This document shows positions 13,301 to 25,066 of a stretch of 64,000 bases of DNA, in pieces. This DNA is from Paralichthys olivaceus. Lineage: Eukaryota > Chordata > Actinopteri > Pleuronectiformes > Paralichthyidae. The notes beneath the pieces are model-generated. The model was not told the DNA's origin. It saw nothing but the letters and a program-made list of their open reading frames with translations, and searched no databases. A program made the position numbers and the translations under genes. The stretch spans positions 24,387,439-24,451,438 of the forward strand of contig NC_091105.1 of the NCBI RefSeq assembly GCF_024713975.1, read 5' to 3'. Positions within the stretch are counted from its first letter, which is position 1; the number at the start of each line of letters is the position of its first letter.

Positions 13301-15110
13301 TAGCACCCACTAACATTCAGCTCAAAGACAAAATGCTTTTTTGACCAATCACAATTGTTTTGATTGGTGCTGAAACCAGGATGCAGTAATAATGACTAAG
13401 GGGAGACATGGTTGAGGGGAGCACTGTCATTGAATTAAAGTAAAAAATACATTTAATGACAAAAAAGATGTGGAGGTGGGCCTGGTTCGGCACTCAGCTG
13501 TGGGAGTGAGAATGTGCACAGCTGGCTCAGCAGGAGCAGAAACAGGCATAGCTGCATTGAGTTGTCTCGTGCTCTCCTTTAAATGCAGTAGCGGCTGGAC
13601 TGACACACACACATACAGTATGTCAACCATGTGCTTGTATGATCATGTGTAGGCTTGCGCTTTTTTTAACAGAAAAATAACGAAAGGGAAGATAGGGGTT
13701 TCTACCCACAATCCACACATTCAGTCGGACTAAGACTGTCCAAATTTTCGACAAAGGTCTTTTTGGGACTTTCTTCCCATCTAATATTTGCTTTGAAATG
13801 TATCTGCCTCTATATTTTTATCGATTTCTGTGTTTATAGAAGGACTTCCACAATTTTCTCATGATCCTTTCCTGTCTTTTCCAGGATATCTGTTCTATAC
13901 CATAATCCTTTGAATAAGGCCAAGTCTTTGATAAAACTGATGAGAGTACCAAGACACAAAACATTTGATTTAAGAAATGTTGTATTTCAGAGGCATGAAG
14001 CTGGTGAAATGAATACAATGTCTTATGTCAAGTTTGCATGGACATATTTTTGTGTGAGGTGAGGTCCAGGAAATGTTAATTATTGTTTAAGAACGAAGGT
14101 ATCATCATCATATTTGTTTTGGACTCCTTTGTTTCAAGGGTTGTAATTATAAAGTAGCCTGTTCAAATTCTATAATAATTATATACAGAAACTGGCCCAA
14201 TTAGTGATCCCATTTTCTCCATCTGTTTGAATGTCACCTTTGTCATTGCAAGAGAATAGTGTTCTTGTGTGTTTGCTTCATAGAATTTGTTGTAATTTCA
14301 TAATAAATTATAAATGACGGTATGTCATTTATTTGAAGAGATGCTGCCAAAAGAAAGGAGTAGATTTTTCTCTGTGTTGGTGTTTAGTAAACAGGTCAGT
14401 CTGTTTGACATGAAACGTGCCCTACACCTAAATAGACATACAGAGCAAACATCTGCCATAGGTTTTTTTCATATCAAAATAGACATTTTAAATTATATGA
14501 CAAGATACTGTGCTTTGAACATTTCACATGTAACCCTGAAGCAATTACTGTCATAGACGTTGTGCCAAATTGGTGTAAAAATGTTAAAGCTGACTGTTAA
14601 TTAATTATTCCTTTGAAATGGCATTAAAACTCCCCTGAAAATATGAATTGCTAATTGCCATATAAACTCTTAAAGGGATGGTGAGGAGGATATAAACCAG
14701 GCTGTGCAAAACAATATGACTGTTACAGGTTCATTTCAAATGAGGTGGGAAAGTGAGCAAGCAGGGAGAAGGTGAATCATACAGATCACTTTAAGATTTT
14801 TTGTTAACATGCCTCTTCCCTCTCTTTCAATTCTCCATCTGTTTGTTTATTCTGTTGCCAATCATTTTAAAGCTTTAATTGGATGTTCATATCAACTGAT
14901 GTTCTTCTGGTGCCAGAGCCAAAATGTCTCTCTGTGTGTCTCTCTATCTCAGCAAACAGGGTAATTTGGGTGTTTTTTCTGCTGGTTTGACCTTTATTTG
15001 AGACTGGCACATCACTGGTCTCTAGCAGGTAGAGTCACCTGTTAGCAGTGTAGTGCCACCACTTTCCATTTAGATCCAATACATCAATACTTATTTTTCT
15101 ACAAACTCAT
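13301..15110. other. Intergenic DNA without recognised gene
   Basis: No exon or named repeat was found. The segment ~14,815-14,900 (pyrimidine-rich, then TTTAAAGCTTTAATTGG) is a possible conserved non-coding element. The small frames at 13,427-14,556 show no domain. Confidence 0.3.
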
Positions 15111-15408
15111 TGTGACGGCGGGGTGTGGTTAGGGTGCCAACTGCTGGACAACAGGGAGGAGTGGCTCAGCCGGTGATCGGACAGCTGTGCTTCCAGGTAA
15201 TCAGGAATCATGGTTCTGTTCTCTTGCAGTAGGCTGGGTTCGAGAAGCTGGAGCAGCCGTGTGAACGTGTATGAACGTGTGAGGATCAACAAGCCTGTGT
15301 ATATGTGTGTGGGGGCCTGACGAGGCGGACAATTATAAATAAAAGAACACTGTTGAAACGCCATTCTCTCCTTCTGTGTTTATCCAAAGTGGGCCGAGTA
15401 ATCCCACA
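15111..15408. mobile_element. Putative solo LTR
   Basis: The block starts TGTGACGGCGGGG and ends ATCCCACA (TG...CA). It is flanked by CTCAT on the left and CTCAG on the right, four of five bases matching as a decayed target duplication. An ATAAATAAA near 15,340 could be its polyadenylation signal. No internal retrotransposon region adjoins. The Ty3/Gypsy-type assignment is from general resemblance. Confidence 0.45.
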
Positions 15409-15413
15409 CTCAG

Positions 15414-17255
15414 CTAAATTTGTGTTGCAATAAGTGTAGTATTTCAGATCCCTATATTCTTGATAGTTAAGACTGTCCTCCCATAAAAACACTATCATAC
15501 AATATATGTTGTTTGTGTTACAAGATCTTGCAGCCGTGTGAGACAGTGTGTCATTTTGGAGCAAATTTTCCAAGTGGCTTGGAAAAACACTGTACTTAAA
15601 AAAGAGAGATCACTGTCAACTTTTCTGCATTCAACTAACAGTCAAATTGTTTCTTTGAATGATCACAGCAATTATTCTATAACCTTAACCTCAAATGATT
15701 GATCGTGTATCAGTGGGACCTTGTTACGACAGCTCCATCTTCCCATTGCAACTACCTGGCTCCAAATGTACAAGAGGGCAGCATTCACAGTCAGGATATT
15801 TTAGCTTCTTTTCTGGATAGTGGGAGGAAGTGTAGACCTGTCATACGTCATCCATCTTTATATACAATGTATTGTTTGTCTCTGGTTTTACTTAACAAAC
15901 CAATGGAATTCAATGCAAAGGTTATTTTCTGTGATGAAAGGCTATTGCAGCAGAGTTATGTATATTATTTCCACTTTGCACAGTAACTTCTGGTTGCCAA
16001 CATATTGACTGTTTTTGTAACTACCCAACCTCACCCAATCCTACATTTCCTCCAAATATTACTTATAAACTATTATATGGATTTCTTGCTTTTGTCCTAA
16101 ATGATTTATTTTATTTCTATTAATGTCTCCCCTCTCTGTCCTTTCATCTTCTTCCTCCTTTGCTCCATTTATTCCTCTTTCACCAATGCTTTGGCTCCCC
16201 TCTGCTGCTTCACAGCCCTCTTTCCCCTCTGATCTCTCTTCCTTTCTTTTGATTGATCACCATTTCAATAACAGTGGCCAAGGTTATTTGGCAGCCACCA
16301 CAGAGCACATTTGTTTGTCCCCCTCTGCAACTGAAGAAGATACTCTGCTATTTTAATGGACTCCAGAAGAGAGAGTCCTTAAACTGGTGTAAAAAGAAGG
16401 CCAGCAGATCCCTCTTTCTCTCTTCCGTCTCTCCTTCTCAGCCTTTGTGGGTGCTGACAAAGGACTCCCTCTGTTTGCCATGGGGCCAGATGTATCCAGG
16501 CAGTTCACAAGATGCTAACACATGGAAGCTCTTTTCTTCCAAATGCTATAGGACATTAAAGCTGGACTTAGCATTTTGGCAGCTCCAAATTACATTGAGA
16601 GGTGACTGGAAACTTCCCATCCTCAATAAACATAAATCATGTAAGGTGTCACTAAACTTTACTTCATCAGCTTCTGTTTTCCAGTAAGGATGGGACATGA
16701 TGCCTCACAATAAAACTGAAAGGAGGACAGATGCTAATGCTTGAGTCCAAATTAAAAGGTAAAAAGGACAACAATAAAAAACATTCAAGCCACACAATCA
16801 GCAGTACTGAATGAGCTCTGCAGAAATTAAAGAGATGGAGTAATCCCACTTTTTAAGGTATCACCATATGTCCCATTATGAATCACTTTCCTTTTATACA
16901 GATTTTAATCGACTCAGTATTAGAGGTGTGACTTCTGCTACCAGCTCACATTGCAGCCCTGTACCCCCTCTGCTTCATGCACACAATAGGAGACAATCCA
17001 GAGTTGGACTGAAGTCATGCAGGGGTCAGCAGCGTCCTTGTGAATGTCATCCCTGATGTGTTGCCTCTCTGGCCAGTAAGGAAGCAGAAAATGTTGGTGG
17101 GTCTTTGTGCAGCACTGAGACACTGCTGGGGAATGAAATTTCTAATTTCCTGGCACTGAATCAATCTACAGTTGTTATGCTAATTTTGTTTTTTTGGCAA
17201 TGCAATGCAAACTATATAATTTGAGTAGATCAAATGCCAGTACACATTTAACATC
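15414..17255. other. Intergenic DNA without recognised gene
   Basis: No family was recognised in a 144-codon plus-strand frame (16,253-16,687). The segment ~16,240-16,310 (TTGATTGATCACCATTTC and flanks) looks like a compact complex island, a possible conserved element. Confidence 0.3.
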
Positions 17256-17259
17256 TATG

Positions 17260-17345
17260 AGGGGCCATTTGGTGTTCAGTATCTTGCCAAAGGACATTTT
17301 GGCATGGGCTGGGATTCAAACCACCAACCTCCTGCTAGTTTCATT
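17260..17345 (-). repeat. tRNA-derived SINE fragment
   Basis: The inverse reads GGTTGGTGGTTTGAATCCCA, a tRNA B-box-like segment, followed by a close match to the GTCCTTGGGCAAGATACTGA motif of the copy at 21,640. Confidence 0.6.
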
Positions 17346-18559
17346 GACTAATACTTATACTCTATCTGGCATCTTTTTAAAAAATTCCTCTCTGATTTCT
17401 TTTTTAATGTGATTTCTAATCATTTTGAGCGGCTGAGTTTGGTGTTTTCTGAAGCCTATCAGGTGCTGGGAATCTGGAGTGTACCAAGTGGAACAACGGG
17501 AAGGAGGGACAGGAAGGAGGGACGGAGGAAACAGCAGATTATTTAGTTGTTTATTGTTGTCCTTCCATTCTTGATAAGATTAACTGTTACCTGAATATGA
17601 TGCTGTGGATTTCTTATTTATTGTAAAACCTACATAAAAACCTAATAGAAATAACATTGTTGACAGCTTTATTCATTGTTTCCTCCCCCTTAATGGGGGG
17701 TTTTGACCTCTGTTTTTTTGACTGCTTTTCATATCAGAGATTAATAAATCTTGGCTGATCCTATTGTCAAGAAAAAATATGGATGAATAATAAGTTAAAA
17801 TATTAGATAAAATGAAAAACTAGGGTCAGGTCTCATCTTAGAATCAAACTTATAATAGTGTTTACAGCTAATTAATTTTGTTTGGTTCAAACTAACTAAC
17901 TAATTTCCCCAGTTTGTGTGGTTGATTTGGATTAGTGAGAAATCTAATCACAAACCAAACTGAGGCATCTTAAAAAGAAGATCTCTTATGTGAAAGCAAC
18001 TGCATCAAAAATGGTATTGTTGTAAGAGGAGATATAGGATATGACTACCAAAAAATCTAGCTTCTGCTCATGAACTGTAAGTAATATTATAATCAATCTG
18101 AAGAAGCAGTTTCTGTACATCTTTTGGTAACTATGGTATCATGTGTGAAAGCACATGAGTGAAGAAGTATACTTTTAATAATCAGTCAGTTAAAACTGTG
18201 GTCTGTGTATTATCCTTTGTTATCTCTCAGTCTATTGAGTAGTGATCCCATTGTAATAACCCCAGAATATTGCTGCAAAACGTGCTTCTCTGCAATCTAT
18301 CTACTGTATCCGTCATTATTCATTTCTGGGATCTTTTTGTTTACTATTCTGAGTTTGTTGGTAAGTCAGTTGATCCAAACAACAATAGTGTTATACTTTT
18401 TTTTCACTGTGCCCGATTTAATGAACCAAACTGTAAATGTTTTAATCTCATGTTTCATCAGAGATGATGATGGCACTTGAGGTGCTTGTCTCAGATATTT
18501 TTATTGAGAAGCATTGATTGAAATTTTCCAAGCTTCAATATAGATTTTGCTTCATTTAA
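17346..18559. other. Intergenic DNA without recognised gene
   Basis: AT-rich. A short GGAAGGAGGGACAGGAAGGA-type purine repeat occurs near 17,500. The two overlapping frames at 18,205-18,480 have no recognisable family. Confidence 0.3.
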
Positions 18560-19610
18560 AAAAATATTACAAAGGGAAACATACAAAAAAGACGCACCAG
18601 ACTTATGAAAAGAAAAAGAGACAAAACATTTAAAATGAAATAATTACCTGACAATTCCCACAAAAAATTCCTCTCATTTACCCTCAACTGTCTCACCTGA
18701 AGGTACCTAAAGAAATCTGTTCTAGGTAGTCCACACTTCTCCTGCAGCTGCTGAAATGATGCAAACATCCAGAACATATAGATCCCCAACACTATGCAAA
18801 CCCAGTTCCCTCCATTGGTCAAAAAGTCCATGACTGAGGGTTTAAAGGATGGATTCGCCGACAGTGATATTGTCAACGATAGGTCTTTAACTTTATGTTG
18901 TTTTGTAGCTTGTCACCAAATCTGTATGGTGTTGTGACTAACAGAGTTATAGCTATAACAGGATTTTTTAAGGTGAAGGAGTGACATAACAATAGCACCA
19001 CGTGAGATATGGCAAGCAGTCCTCTCTTTCCATATGCCAGTTGGCGAGCACTACTGTCTTGTCTAACCATAATGACACACATCAAATGTTAGCCGCTAGA
19101 TAATAGTGCATGAAATCAGATAGGGCCAACCCTCACAGAGATTTAAATTTACAAATTCTAATTCTATGGGATTAATAATTCCATATAAATGTGAGTATTA
19201 TGGTATCCAATTTTTTTTTAAATTGGCTTTATTATAAATATAAAATAAACATATAGTGTATATAGGTACATTTTGAAAGTGGTATAGTAATTGAGGGAGA
19301 CAAATCATCTTAACTGCATTTACTCTGCCTTTCAGAGAAATTGGAAGAAAACCAAAATTTGTTTTTAAATTTGGTGAGTATAGGTGTAAAATTTGCTTTT
19401 AATAAGAAATAAAAAAAAAAGTGATCTCCAGTCCCAAGTGTGTAAACTTGTCCATCATCAGTTTAAATGGAACTTCAGTAAGCCCATCTGGGTCACTACA
19501 GCGAATAGGCATTAGCTCACTTTTGTTGACTGATGACTCTGAGGGTATCTTAGTAGTAAGAATTTTGGCATTGGGCCTGGTTATATAGCAGCTTAATCCA
19601 TCAGACAAAA
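18560..19610 (-). mobile_element. Degenerate L1-clade LINE (reverse transcriptase 3' part)
   Basis: Minus-strand frames in order show NKSELMPI with PFKLMMDKFTHLGLEITFF (about 19,540-19,410), a broken FIWNG-like region (about 19,190), RQDSSARQ (about 19,050) and FASFQQLQEKCGLPRTDFFR (about 18,760-18,700). These match in order the thumb and C-terminal regions of fish L1/Tx1-like ORF2 proteins. Frames are broken by stops and frameshifts. The 5' endonuclease half is missing. Confidence 0.75.
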
Positions 19611-19756
19611 ATTAGACCAAACTAAAATTTTCATTGCACTGAATTATGTACAATTCCACTTAGTCAGTTGAGGTGACAGTTTTTATATGATCTGTTTACA
19701 TATGTTGTATTGTACACTGTAATTTCAGAAGGTAATGCATTCATGAAGAGGACGTC

Positions 19757-19905
19757 ATTATAAAATACTGAAACTCACATTGCTTCCCATAGAAGCACTG
19801 AGTGTGTGAGAATGGGTGAATGGCAATAACCTGTACTGTAAAGTGCTTGGGGTGGTCATCCAGACTAGAAAAGCCCTATATAAATAACATTTACCATTGC
19901 TCCAA
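19757..19905 (+). repeat. tRNA-derived SINE 3' part
   Basis: It contains TACTGTAAAGTGCTTGGGGT, then CAGACTAGAAAAGCCCTATA and ACCATT, the usual 3' region of the fish SINE family seen also at 21,640 and 62,352. Confidence 0.65.
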
Positions 19906-21639
19906 GGAATATGTGCTGGATCTCTTGTTACACTTTTCGCCATCCTTTCTTCTCATGCATCCAACAACAACAAGCTCATTAAACCGCACGCATACTGACA
20001 TCTCACCCCAACTTCTCCCTCTCTCTCCTGTTTTACATCATTTAGTGGCAGCGTAAGGCAAAGGTAGTTGGGCAACGTCTTTGAGAGAAAGCTAGCATTT
20101 TGATGAGCTTGGCCCTCCCTCAACCCAAACATGCATCATTAGTATTTCAGTCGAAACACCTATCTGCACAAACTTCATGTCTTTCTCTCTCACACACACA
20201 CAGTTCCTTTCTCTCTCTCCCACCATCTCCCATCTCATTCTCAAGACCCCCTCCTGTTTTTTAGCACTAATTAGCTGGCTTCTCCCTCCTCTGTGCTTCC
20301 CCAGTCACATCTCAAAGGGAGATGGATATGATTTTTCTTTAACCTAAAGGCCAAGTTAATCAGCTGAATTAATGACTTTATTACCCGATAGGCTCCAGGC
20401 CATGCAAAACATTTCTCTCTAATGCCCAACGCTCCTCTCTGTATCTCTCCCACTCCTTCTTTTTACCCCCTGCAAGAATTTTTACATTTAAAAAAAAAAG
20501 CAATAAGACAAGAGAATAAGAGGGCCAGAGTCAAGGCGTTTGATGGCAGGAAGATATGGGATATATAATATATAATAATTGCATAGATGTGGAGTTACAG
20601 GTGCGACTACTTAAACAACTAGCCTCAAATCATTTATGTATAAACAATATTTTCAGGGGTGCTTCCTAAATTGAAAAAAGTGCAATTTATCAAATATATT
20701 ATTCGAATAATGGTGTAGTCTCTGTATCTGGATGTAAAAGAGGACATGTGGTTCCTTTCACCCAGAAACAACATTTCTGTCACACGCACCCACGTGCACA
20801 CACAAATACACAGCAAACACAAACAGCTTTTTTGTATGGTTAAAACCCAGTAATTAGATGATACATTGGTGTCAGTCAGTAGATTTATTACCACAGTTGA
20901 AAAACACCACTGATAAGGAGATGTGCCATTAGTCTTCTTATTTACTTGACAAATTCCAACTGAGCCCAAGGCCTGTACATTGGATTAAGTTCATCCACTG
21001 ACAACAGAATAATGAGTTTGCTCTACAAGAAGGAGACCAGCCTTGGGAACTCACTTCTTACTGCTGTGACCAGACAAGCTCAGTTACACCTGCCCTCTGT
21101 GTGTAGAGATGAGCTTTTGCTTTGGATGAATACCTGGGGAGAAGAATGTTAGCAGCCTAATACTTAGCAGGCAAAGAAATGCATGCAAATACATACAAAT
21201 TGTTTCTGTATGATTTGGCCAATGATCATGCCTGCATTTGTATCTCTGAATATTTCTCAGGTCAACTTCAAGGCCGAAAAGAAGAATGAATTTGAAGCGG
21301 GGCAGTAGGTACAGCCGAGGAAACTGGGGTCAGGACGTTTTTACATTTCAGGGTTAGAGATTTAAAATTATAATAGTGTATTTAGGCTTGGAGTCCGTCG
21401 CCATTCTAGTCAGTCATTCGCTAATTATCACTTAACACAATTCAAGCTGAGGCTGATGGGAATTTGATTCATGTTGCAGGTATTTGGTCATAAGACCTAA
21501 GATACATCATCTGGACACATTGAATGTCTGCACAAAATTTATTGACATTGCATCCAGTAGTTGTTTCAGTCTGGACCAAGGGTGTTATATCAGTGATCAA
21601 CATAACCAAAAAAGAATGATTGAGAATGTTTTTTTTTAT
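19906..21639. other. Intergenic DNA, candidate conserved island 20.25-20.45 kb
   Basis: No gene recognised. The segment ~20,255-20,450 contains AGCACTAATTAGCTGGCTTC and GCTGAATTAATGACTTTATT in complex, non-repetitive sequence, a typical appearance for a developmental enhancer. A TA-rich palindromic run lies near 20,560. Conservation is not testable here. Confidence 0.3.
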
Positions 21640-21838
21640 CCCAGGCATCTCCTGTCTGAATTCAGAAGTGTCCTTGGGCAAGATACTGAACCCCCTGACA
21701 GATAGGATAGAAAAAAGCACTGTAGGAGTGTATGTGTGAATGAGTGAATGGGACTTGGAAAGTGCTTTGTTTGGTCAATTAGACTGAAAAAGTGCTCTAC
21801 AAATACAGCCCACCTACTATTTACCATTGAAACACATC
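21640..21838 (+). repeat. tRNA-derived SINE copy
   Basis: It contains GTGTCCTTGGGCAAGATACT, GAATGAGTGAATGGGACTTG and, near the 3' end, GTGCTCTACAAATACAGCCC and TTTACCATT. These mark the same family as at 19,757, 36,596 and 62,352. Confidence 0.7.
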
Positions 21839-23821
21839 ACCAGAGTGGCACTGTTTGATTTCTCTTTGATTCATGATCTAAAGCTACTGTTCATCAGAAT
21901 TGAATTCACAATATTGTGGAGTAGAGAGACAAAGGTCATGTTTTGTCCTATAGTAATTAATTAAAGGAATTTTTAAATTGTCAATTAAACAAGCAATACC
22001 TTATCTGTGAATTCCTAAAATATTCCTAGAAACATCCTGGGGAAAAACAACCAACTTCTATATTTTTTAAACTTATTCATAAATGCAAAAGCTGATGTTA
22101 AGTTGTTGCTAGTTGTGAAAACAGTGTGAATACCAAACCTGCATCCTAAAGGACACAAGTGTGGAGCAAGGACATCAGTCAATTAAGAAGATTACAAGAA
22201 TCATCTCGAGTCCTCCCTCTCCAGCAAACACTTTTTAATTTTGCAAAACTTCCTCAGATATTTAATAAATTTAAAAAAAAATTGTCAATGAATTCTCACA
22301 AATAAATTTTGACTGTCAAGCACAATAAAAAACGTGCCAAAGTAATGTGCTAAAGATGGCTCTGAGCTACAGTATACTCCTCCCAATCAACACCATTACA
22401 ACTGATGATACAGTTATTGACAAAACTTGTTAAGTGTGGGTGCCTTCTCTATGGATGGAGGATACTCATTAGCAGCATATGCGACCTTGGAAGAGGAAGA
22501 TGATTATATGTGTGAAAAAATAAAGTGATTGCACGATAATTAAATAATAATTAAAACAGAATTCATACGTTACTTCCACCTGTATGTCTTTTCTATCTAT
22601 ATATAATCATCAAAGTACAGGCCACAAAGCCATTTACAGCATATAAGCTTTACCTTTAATCAATTAATTGCTTTGTTTAAATGAAGAATGTATTTTCACT
22701 CTATACTTAACACATGCCTTGTGACCGAGGGTAATATACACACAGCACCATTAGAACAAGAAACAAGAAAGTCTCACCTGAATCCCAACACTGCATGTCA
22801 GCAGCATGGGTGGAGACGCAAGGTGTGAGTGGTGCTTTTACAATCAGTTTTACCAGAAACCAGCATCCTCTCTTCTCTCTTCCTGTTTTATATAGTAAAT
22901 CCCTTCCCACAGGGCCTATTAGTCAATTACACCTGAGTACTACTGTTTAATAAGGGCTGAAAACATACCTGAGTTCCCAGCATCAAACACTTCCTTTGCT
23001 CTACATTTTTTCTGTGGTATACAGTAATGAGTGAAGTGAAGGTGTGCACGTGTCTGCGTGTGTGACATTCAGAAAAAAGAGGAATTATTCATTAGCTCTC
23101 TATTTCGCTCTTTCAGCCTCCCCCCTGATCCTCACGCTCAACAACTCTGGGGCAAATGCAGAATTGCAAATTACCTCCTGGAAAAATCGAATTAATTGGC
23201 CATCCTCATAGGCAGCTAAGTTTGGGCTGATGTGTCAACCATTCCCCTAGAACTCCAATCAGAGCAAAACTTTGTGAACTGACTTCTCCTAACACAATAA
23301 CTCACCCAGCTAGGCAACTGTCACTTTGCCTTCTCTGCAATTTCAAAATCAGTCAGTGTCAAATTAGAAGTCAACTCCTGTGGGATTTCTGAATAATAGG
23401 CTCACTGTGGTTTTACTCACTTTCAAAACTGAAAAATATCCATGGGATTCTGCAGAATTCCGTAGTTCTCCCTACAGTGGTGGGTTTCTTGACGATTATT
23501 CCTTGTTTACACTATATATCACGATTGATTAAATATGCGCCTAGTGATTTCATCACACCTCATCAAACACTGAGAGCTGGAGTGGACCAATAAAGTGACC
23601 GAAGACATGTTGTCCAGTCTGTATGCAGAGAAGCTCTTGAGAGCTGTAAGCATATGGGTGTGTACTGTGTTGGAACAAGCCAGTAAGAACAGAACAGAGA
23701 GCAGTTGCTGGTATCCAGGGCCAACATTAGTCTTAGATCACCATCTAGTGTTGAATTAATGTATTTCAGATGTATATGTCTAGAGTTTATGATAGGTTTG
23801 GCCCAGTTTTAAAACACGGCT
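21839..23821. other. Intergenic DNA, candidate conserved island 23.09-23.25 kb
   Basis: No gene recognised. The segment ~23,080-23,250 (ATTCATTAGCTCTCTATTTC; AATCGAATTAATTGGCCATC) resembles a conserved non-coding element by complexity and TAATT content only. Confidence 0.3.
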
Positions 23822-24187
23822 GGACGAGCCCCTAATTGTCAGGACTCGGCTCAGAAATAGAGGGAGACGCTGGTTGAAAGCAAAAAATTATCTGACAACA
23901 AACATAACACAAACTAAATAGGTAATGAGGTATGTTCATCAGTGGAATCAGAAGTGAGGGTGCATGGGGCGTGTGTGATGCAGAGATAATATTGAATGGA
24001 TCAGAACAAAGCAACGCCTATACACGGAAGTCAGTTGAGTGAGAGAGAGAGCAAGTCTCAGCCAGGAGGATGGGTTTTTACAGCAGGGAGAACACCAGGC
24101 CCAGGTGCTTCCAACTACCAGTGTCTCCGCCCACCAGTTACCTGGTGTACATCAGGTAGAATGGGTTAAATAAGACAGGGGCCATCA
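23822..24187 (-). mobile_element. LTR (351 bp) with adjacent tRNA-primer-like site
   Basis: On the minus strand the block starts TGATGGCCCCTG (24,187) and ends CTGACA (23,837), giving TG...CA. Two bases later comes TAGGGGCTCGTCC (about 23,834-23,822), close to the proline-tRNA primer-binding site of many retroviral elements (GGGGGCTCGTCC). No gag or pol frame follows, so the internal region is missing. It is either an endogenous-retrovirus-type or a Gypsy-type relic. Confidence 0.5.
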
Positions 24188-25066
24188 GTTTCTATGTGTA
24201 AAATTCATAATGCAAATAGTCAAACCTTACCTTTAATCACAAAATGCTGTTCTTATAACCAAAGTGCAAAAAAATATATCACATGTTCAGTCATTAGAAT
24301 GCAGTTAACTCATACAAGCCTAAACTGACTCAGGCAATGCAATACGAATCAATGCTACATTTCCAAGCATCTTCCACACATTTCGGCAAATATTTCACTA
24401 AGCTTACATTACAACTTAAATATATGACAGTCGAGGAAAGACAAACAAACAAAAAATAAAAGCATCTACTTTCCTTTCAATTACTTTTACAGTGTATGGT
24501 TTGGTTTCATGTCCACCATCACAGTATTATCTGTAGTACATACAACACATTGAACCTCATTAATATAATCATGACCACTTTATTATGGTGATGACAATGA
24601 TAAACACTGTGATGTTTAAAACCTTCTGCTTCATCTTCTACCTAACTTTATACAGGTATTTTAGATTCCTGTGCAAGATTTTAAGGTATTGCTTTTGATT
24701 TTAAGGTAGTGTTTTGCTTTTGAAACTGGTGAAAATTGAGCCAAAACAATTCATATATAATAACCAAGAATTATTTAAATCAAGTTCTAACATTTAAAGA
24801 CTCTTATAATCAAAAAGAGATCCTGTAAATATTCATGATAGCAAAAAAGCTGACTACAAAACAAAGGCCTGAGCACCAGAGTAGAGACAAAGGTCACAAA
24901 CATCTCTCTAAATGTCTTTATCACTGAGTACAACTTCATTTAATTTAATCTTTCATGGATGCAGATATTTTAATGCAAAATTAGAAATTAGAAAAATTAG
25001 AAAGTTTTGTCTGGGCCCAATGTACTACACAAACTGGTAGTTTTTTGAAAACTATCTTTCCGTTGT
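24188..25066. other. CEP76 3' UTR and downstream flank
   Basis: The CEP76 stop is at 25069-25067. On the minus strand, ATTAAA-type hexamers lie at about 24,944-24,974 and an AATAAA at 24584-24579; any could end the transcript. No other gene was recognised. Confidence 0.4.

Noticed and set aside
16253..16687. 144-codon plus-strand frame
   Set aside because: No family resemblance, no neighbouring exon with matching splice sites, composition of ordinary intergenic DNA.
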